DNA from: Desulfovibrionaceae bacterium UBA6814
GTDB lineage: Bacteria > Desulfobacterota > Desulfovibrionia > Desulfovibrionales > Desulfovibrionaceae
Assembly: GCA_002452635.1 (NCBI GenBank)
Contig: DKEU01000103.1
Coordinates: 1 to 6,623, forward strand
DNA length: 6,623 nt
Direction of reading: 5' to 3'
The notes under the pieces are model-generated. The model had not been told where the DNA came from and ran no database searches. It saw only the letters and a program-made list of their open reading frames with translations. The position numbers and the translations under genes are program-made. Below, in pieces: positions 5,049-6,623 of this stretch (its first letter is position 1; the number at the start of each line of letters is the position of its first letter).

Positions 5049-5774
5049 ATGCGCGCGCTGCTGCTTTGCTGTCTCGCCCTTTGCCTGGCTGCGCCCGCCG
5101 CTGCGGACGACGCCGTCTACGCGGAGCTGCTCGGCGCGTACGTCCATGCCGGGGTGGTGGACTACGCCGGGCTCAAGGCCGACGAGGCCCGGCTCGACGC
5201 CTACCTGGCCGAACTGGAGCACACCGACGCCGCGGCCCTGGACCTGGAGTCCCGCAAGGCCTTCTACATCAACGCCTACAACGCCTGGACCCTCAAGCTC
5301 ATCCTCACGGCCTGGCCCGGGGTGAAGAGCATCAAGGAGCTGGGCGGTCTGTTCTCCGGGCCGTGGAGCCGGGAGCTGGTGCGCATCGAGGGCAAGGTGC
5401 TGACCCTGGACGAGGTGGAGCACGGCATCCTGCGCAAGCCGCCCTTCACGGACCCGCGCATCCATTTCGCGGTCAATTGCGCGTCCCGGAGCTGTCCGCC
5501 CCTGCGCCCGGAGCCCTATGCCGGGGACCGGCTGGACGCGCAGTTGGAGGACGCGACGGAGTCCTTCATCAACGCGCCCGGCAACACCGTGGTGGACGGC
5601 GACCTGGTGTGGGTGAGCAGGATCTTCGACTGGTACGGCGAGGACTTCCGCGACGCGCCCCTGGACTTCGTGCGCCGCCATGCCCGGGGTGAACTCATGG
5701 AGAAGCTGGACGCCCTGGGCGGCCGGGCCCGGGTGCGCTTCCTGGACTACGACTGGTCGCTGAACGGGGAGTAG
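5049..5774 (+). CDS. Exported DUF547 domain protein
   Basis: A 241-aa protein with signal peptide 1-19 (MRALLLCCLALCLAAPAAA) and one DUF547 domain over most of the mature chain. Diagnostic blocks are the Y-x-ELL-x-AYV-x-x-GVVDYAGL start (24-42), KAFYINAYNAWTLK (70-83), LDEVEHGILR (120-129), RIHFAVNCASRSCPPLRPEPY (137-157, with the conserved Cys144 and Cys149) and FLDYDWSLN (231-239). DUF547 proteins are widespread exported bacterial proteins. Their fold resembles papain-like/transglutaminase-like proteins, but their biochemical role is not established, so no reaction is claimed. The ATG follows GGAGGA (5040-5045) by 3 bases. A longer in-frame extension upstream is rejected because the signal peptide starts here. 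The gene is transcribed away from the FlgO-family operon and ends 4 bases from the convergent dual-CXXC gene. Confidence 0.93.
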   Translation: MRALLLCCLALCLAAPAAADDAVYAELLGAYVHAGVVDYAGLKADEARLDAYLAELEHTDAAALDLESRKAFYINAYNAWTLKLILTAWPGVKSIKELGGLFSGPWSRELVRIEGKVLTLDEVEHGILRKPPFTDPRIHFAVNCASRSCPPLRPEPYAGDRLDAQLEDATESFINAPGNTVVDGDLVWVSRIFDWYGEDFRDAPLDFVRRHARGELMEKLDALGGRARVRFLDYDWSLNGE

Positions 5775-5778
5775 CTTT

Positions 5779-5991
5779 TCAGATGCGGTCAGCCGGGACG
5801 TCGGCCAGGAACTCGAAGAGTTCGTCCACGTGCTCGGGAAAATCCTCGGTGCGGTAGCGCGCGCCGCAGGCCGGGCAGGAGAGGGTGACCTCGCGGCAGC
5901 CGCGGTGGGCGGTGAGGGGCTTTGCGCAGGCCTTGCAGGGAATGTCCGTGGCTGATTCGCGGCGGCGGCCGAACAGGGGCGTGTTCCACAT
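5779..5991 (-). CDS. Small dual-CXXC zinc-ribbon-like protein
   Basis: A 70-aa protein with CKAC (19-22) and CPAC (39-42), a separate Cys32 in RGCREVTL (30-37), and a conserved-looking acidic C-terminus with the ending FLADVPADRI (61-70). The two CXXC pairs about 20 residues apart fit a zinc ribbon binding one metal through four cysteines. I recognise the layout as the 'dual CXXC motif small (seleno)protein' type seen in Desulfovibrio relatives, some of which have selenocysteine in place of a cysteine. Here all positions are Cys and no in-frame TGA occurs before the stop. There is no signal peptide, so it is cytoplasmic. The start at ATG 5991 is chosen because the extra residues in the longer frame (TTG at 6072) are not protein-like; no strong ribosome binding site supports either. 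Function unknown. Confidence 0.75.
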   Translation of the reverse strand: MWNTPLFGRRRESATDIPCKACAKPLTAHRGCREVTLSCPACGARYRTEDFPEHVDELFEFLADVPADRI

Positions 5992-6065
5992 GGCGCCGGA
6001 GTCTGCCCCAAAGCCCGCCGGGCTGCAAGCGCCCTGGGACGACACGCGTATCGCGCTGATTCGTC

Positions 6066-6093
6066 TTGCCAAATCCTCGGCATGCTGTATTGT
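6066..6093 (+). promoter_or_regulatory. Sigma-70-like promoter for the ferritin gene
   Basis: TTGCCA (6066-6071, 5 of 6) and TATTGT (6088-6093, 4 of 6) with a 16-base spacer; the start would be near 6100, giving a 48-base leader. I see no clear Fur box overlapping it, so direct Fur repression is not evident from sequence. Confidence 0.5.
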
Positions 6094-6104
6094 CAGGGAT
6101 ACGC

Positions 6105-6121
6105 CTCGGCTTCAGGCCGAG
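6105..6121 (+). repeat. Hairpin in the ferritin 5' leader
   Basis: CTCGGC (6105-6110) and GCCGAG (6116-6121) form six perfect pairs around a 5-base loop, ending 12 bases before the ribosome binding site AGGAGGA (6134-6140). No T-run follows. It lies at about +5 to +21 of the predicted transcript, so it could protect the 5' end of the mRNA; that role is inferred. Confidence 0.4.
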
Positions 6122-6147
6122 CCGCCACCCTTCAGGAGGAAATCGCC

Positions 6148-6623
6148 ATGATGAGCAAGAAGATGGTCAAGCAGATGAACGCCCAGGTGCAGTGGGAGCT
6201 GTACTCCGGGTATATCTACCTCTCCATGGCCGCGTACTTCGCGGACCTGGGCCTGCCCGGCTTCGCGGCGTGGATGACCTCCCAGGCCTGGGAGGAGCAG
6301 ACCCACGCCCTGCGGTTCTACAACTACATCATCGAGCGCGGGGCCAAGGTGGAGCTGTTGGCCATCGACAAGCCCCAGGCCGCCTGGGACTCGCCCCTGG
6401 CCGTGTTCCAGCACGCCCTGGAGCACGAGCAGGGCGTGACCAAGCGCATCAACGACCTGATGAACGTGGCCGTGGCCGAAAAGGACCACGCCACCCAGAT
6501 CTTCCTGCAGTGGTTCATCTCCGAGCAGGTGGAGGAAGAGGACAGCGTGGCCGAGGTGGTGGGCAAGCTCAAGCTCATCGGCAAGGACGGCAGCGGCCTG
6601 TTCATGCTGGACAAGGAACTGGC
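6148..6623 (+). CDS. ftnA: Bacterial non-haem ferritin (FtnA type), 3' end cut by window
   Basis: The first 158 residues of a ferritin subunit, which oxidises Fe(II) and stores it as a mineral inside a 24-subunit cytoplasmic shell. The sequence aligns without gaps in numbering to E. coli FtnA: ferroxidase ligands Glu17, Glu50, His53, Glu94, Gln127 and Glu130 and the third-site residues Glu49, Glu126 and Glu129 are all present, as is Tyr24. Characteristic stretches are WELYSGYIYLSM (16-27), WEEQTHALRFYNYI (48-61), HEQGVTKRIN (93-102) and FLQWFISEQVEEE (119-131). The end GSGLFMLDKEL (148-158) suggests only about 5-15 residues are missing. There is no haem-ligand Met like that of bacterioferritin at the equivalent position, and the overall similarity is to FtnA. 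The first ATG is used: AGGAGGA (6134-6140) is 7 bases upstream, with Met2 as alternative. Confidence 0.97.
   Translation, partial: MMSKKMVKQMNAQVQWELYSGYIYLSMAAYFADLGLPGFAAWMTSQAWEEQTHALRFYNYIIERGAKVELLAIDKPQAAWDSPLAVFQHALEHEQGVTKRINDLMNVAVAEKDHATQIFLQWFISEQVEEEDSVAEVVGKLKLIGKDGSGLFMLDKEL

Noticed and set aside
5992..6072. TTG-initiated 27-residue extension of the dual-CXXC protein
   Set aside because: The added residues are not protein-like, the GAGGA is only one base from the TTG, and the conserved core starts after the ATG at 5991.

Overview
The window is GC-rich throughout (roughly two thirds G+C, except a dip to about 46% around 2760-3000). It carries short-spaced, well-annotated-looking gene clusters with strong Shine-Dalgarno sites. 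The gene content suggests a free-living, probably motile Gram-negative anaerobe. It includes FlgO-family envelope proteins behind a sigma-28-like promoter, a small dual-CXXC protein of a kind I associate with sulfate-reducing Desulfovibrio relatives, a bacterial non-haem ferritin and a DUF547 protein. My best guess is Desulfovibrionaceae (Desulfobacterota), but this is inference from gene types and codon use, not a database match.

Left block, minus strand (1-2410): a three-gene operon encodes a small two-helix membrane protein, a sodium:solute symporter and an M20D metallo-amidohydrolase cut by the left edge. The genes are 1 and 9 bases apart, and the ribosome binding sites lie inside the preceding gene or its stop codon. 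Together they look like an uptake-and-hydrolysis unit: import of an acylated or amide-linked amino acid or carboxylate, followed by cytoplasmic deacylation.

Intergenic block (2411-3136): about 725 bases without a convincing gene. It has a high-GC leader-like part with several inverted repeats (2411-2750) and a low-GC part (about 2760-3000). The low-GC part holds a 9+9 base inverted repeat, an extended -10 promoter on the minus strand just upstream of it, and a degenerate direct repeat with a 14-base identical core. A strong hairpin at 3088-3125 terminates the next operon.

Middle block, minus strand (3137-4889): a three-gene envelope operon encodes a 287-aa exported FlgO-family protein, a 90-aa lipoprotein with a TPR-like helical hairpin and a second, 196-aa exported FlgO-family protein. 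A match to the flagellar sigma-28 promoter lies about 50 bases upstream of the first gene. This ties the cluster to motility and is the most interesting observation in the window.

Right block (5049-6623): a plus-strand exported DUF547 protein meets tail-to-tail, 4 bases apart, a minus-strand 70-aa zinc-ribbon-like dual-CXXC protein. A ferritin gene with a complete set of iron ligands then starts on the plus strand, with a recognisable promoter, and runs off the right edge.
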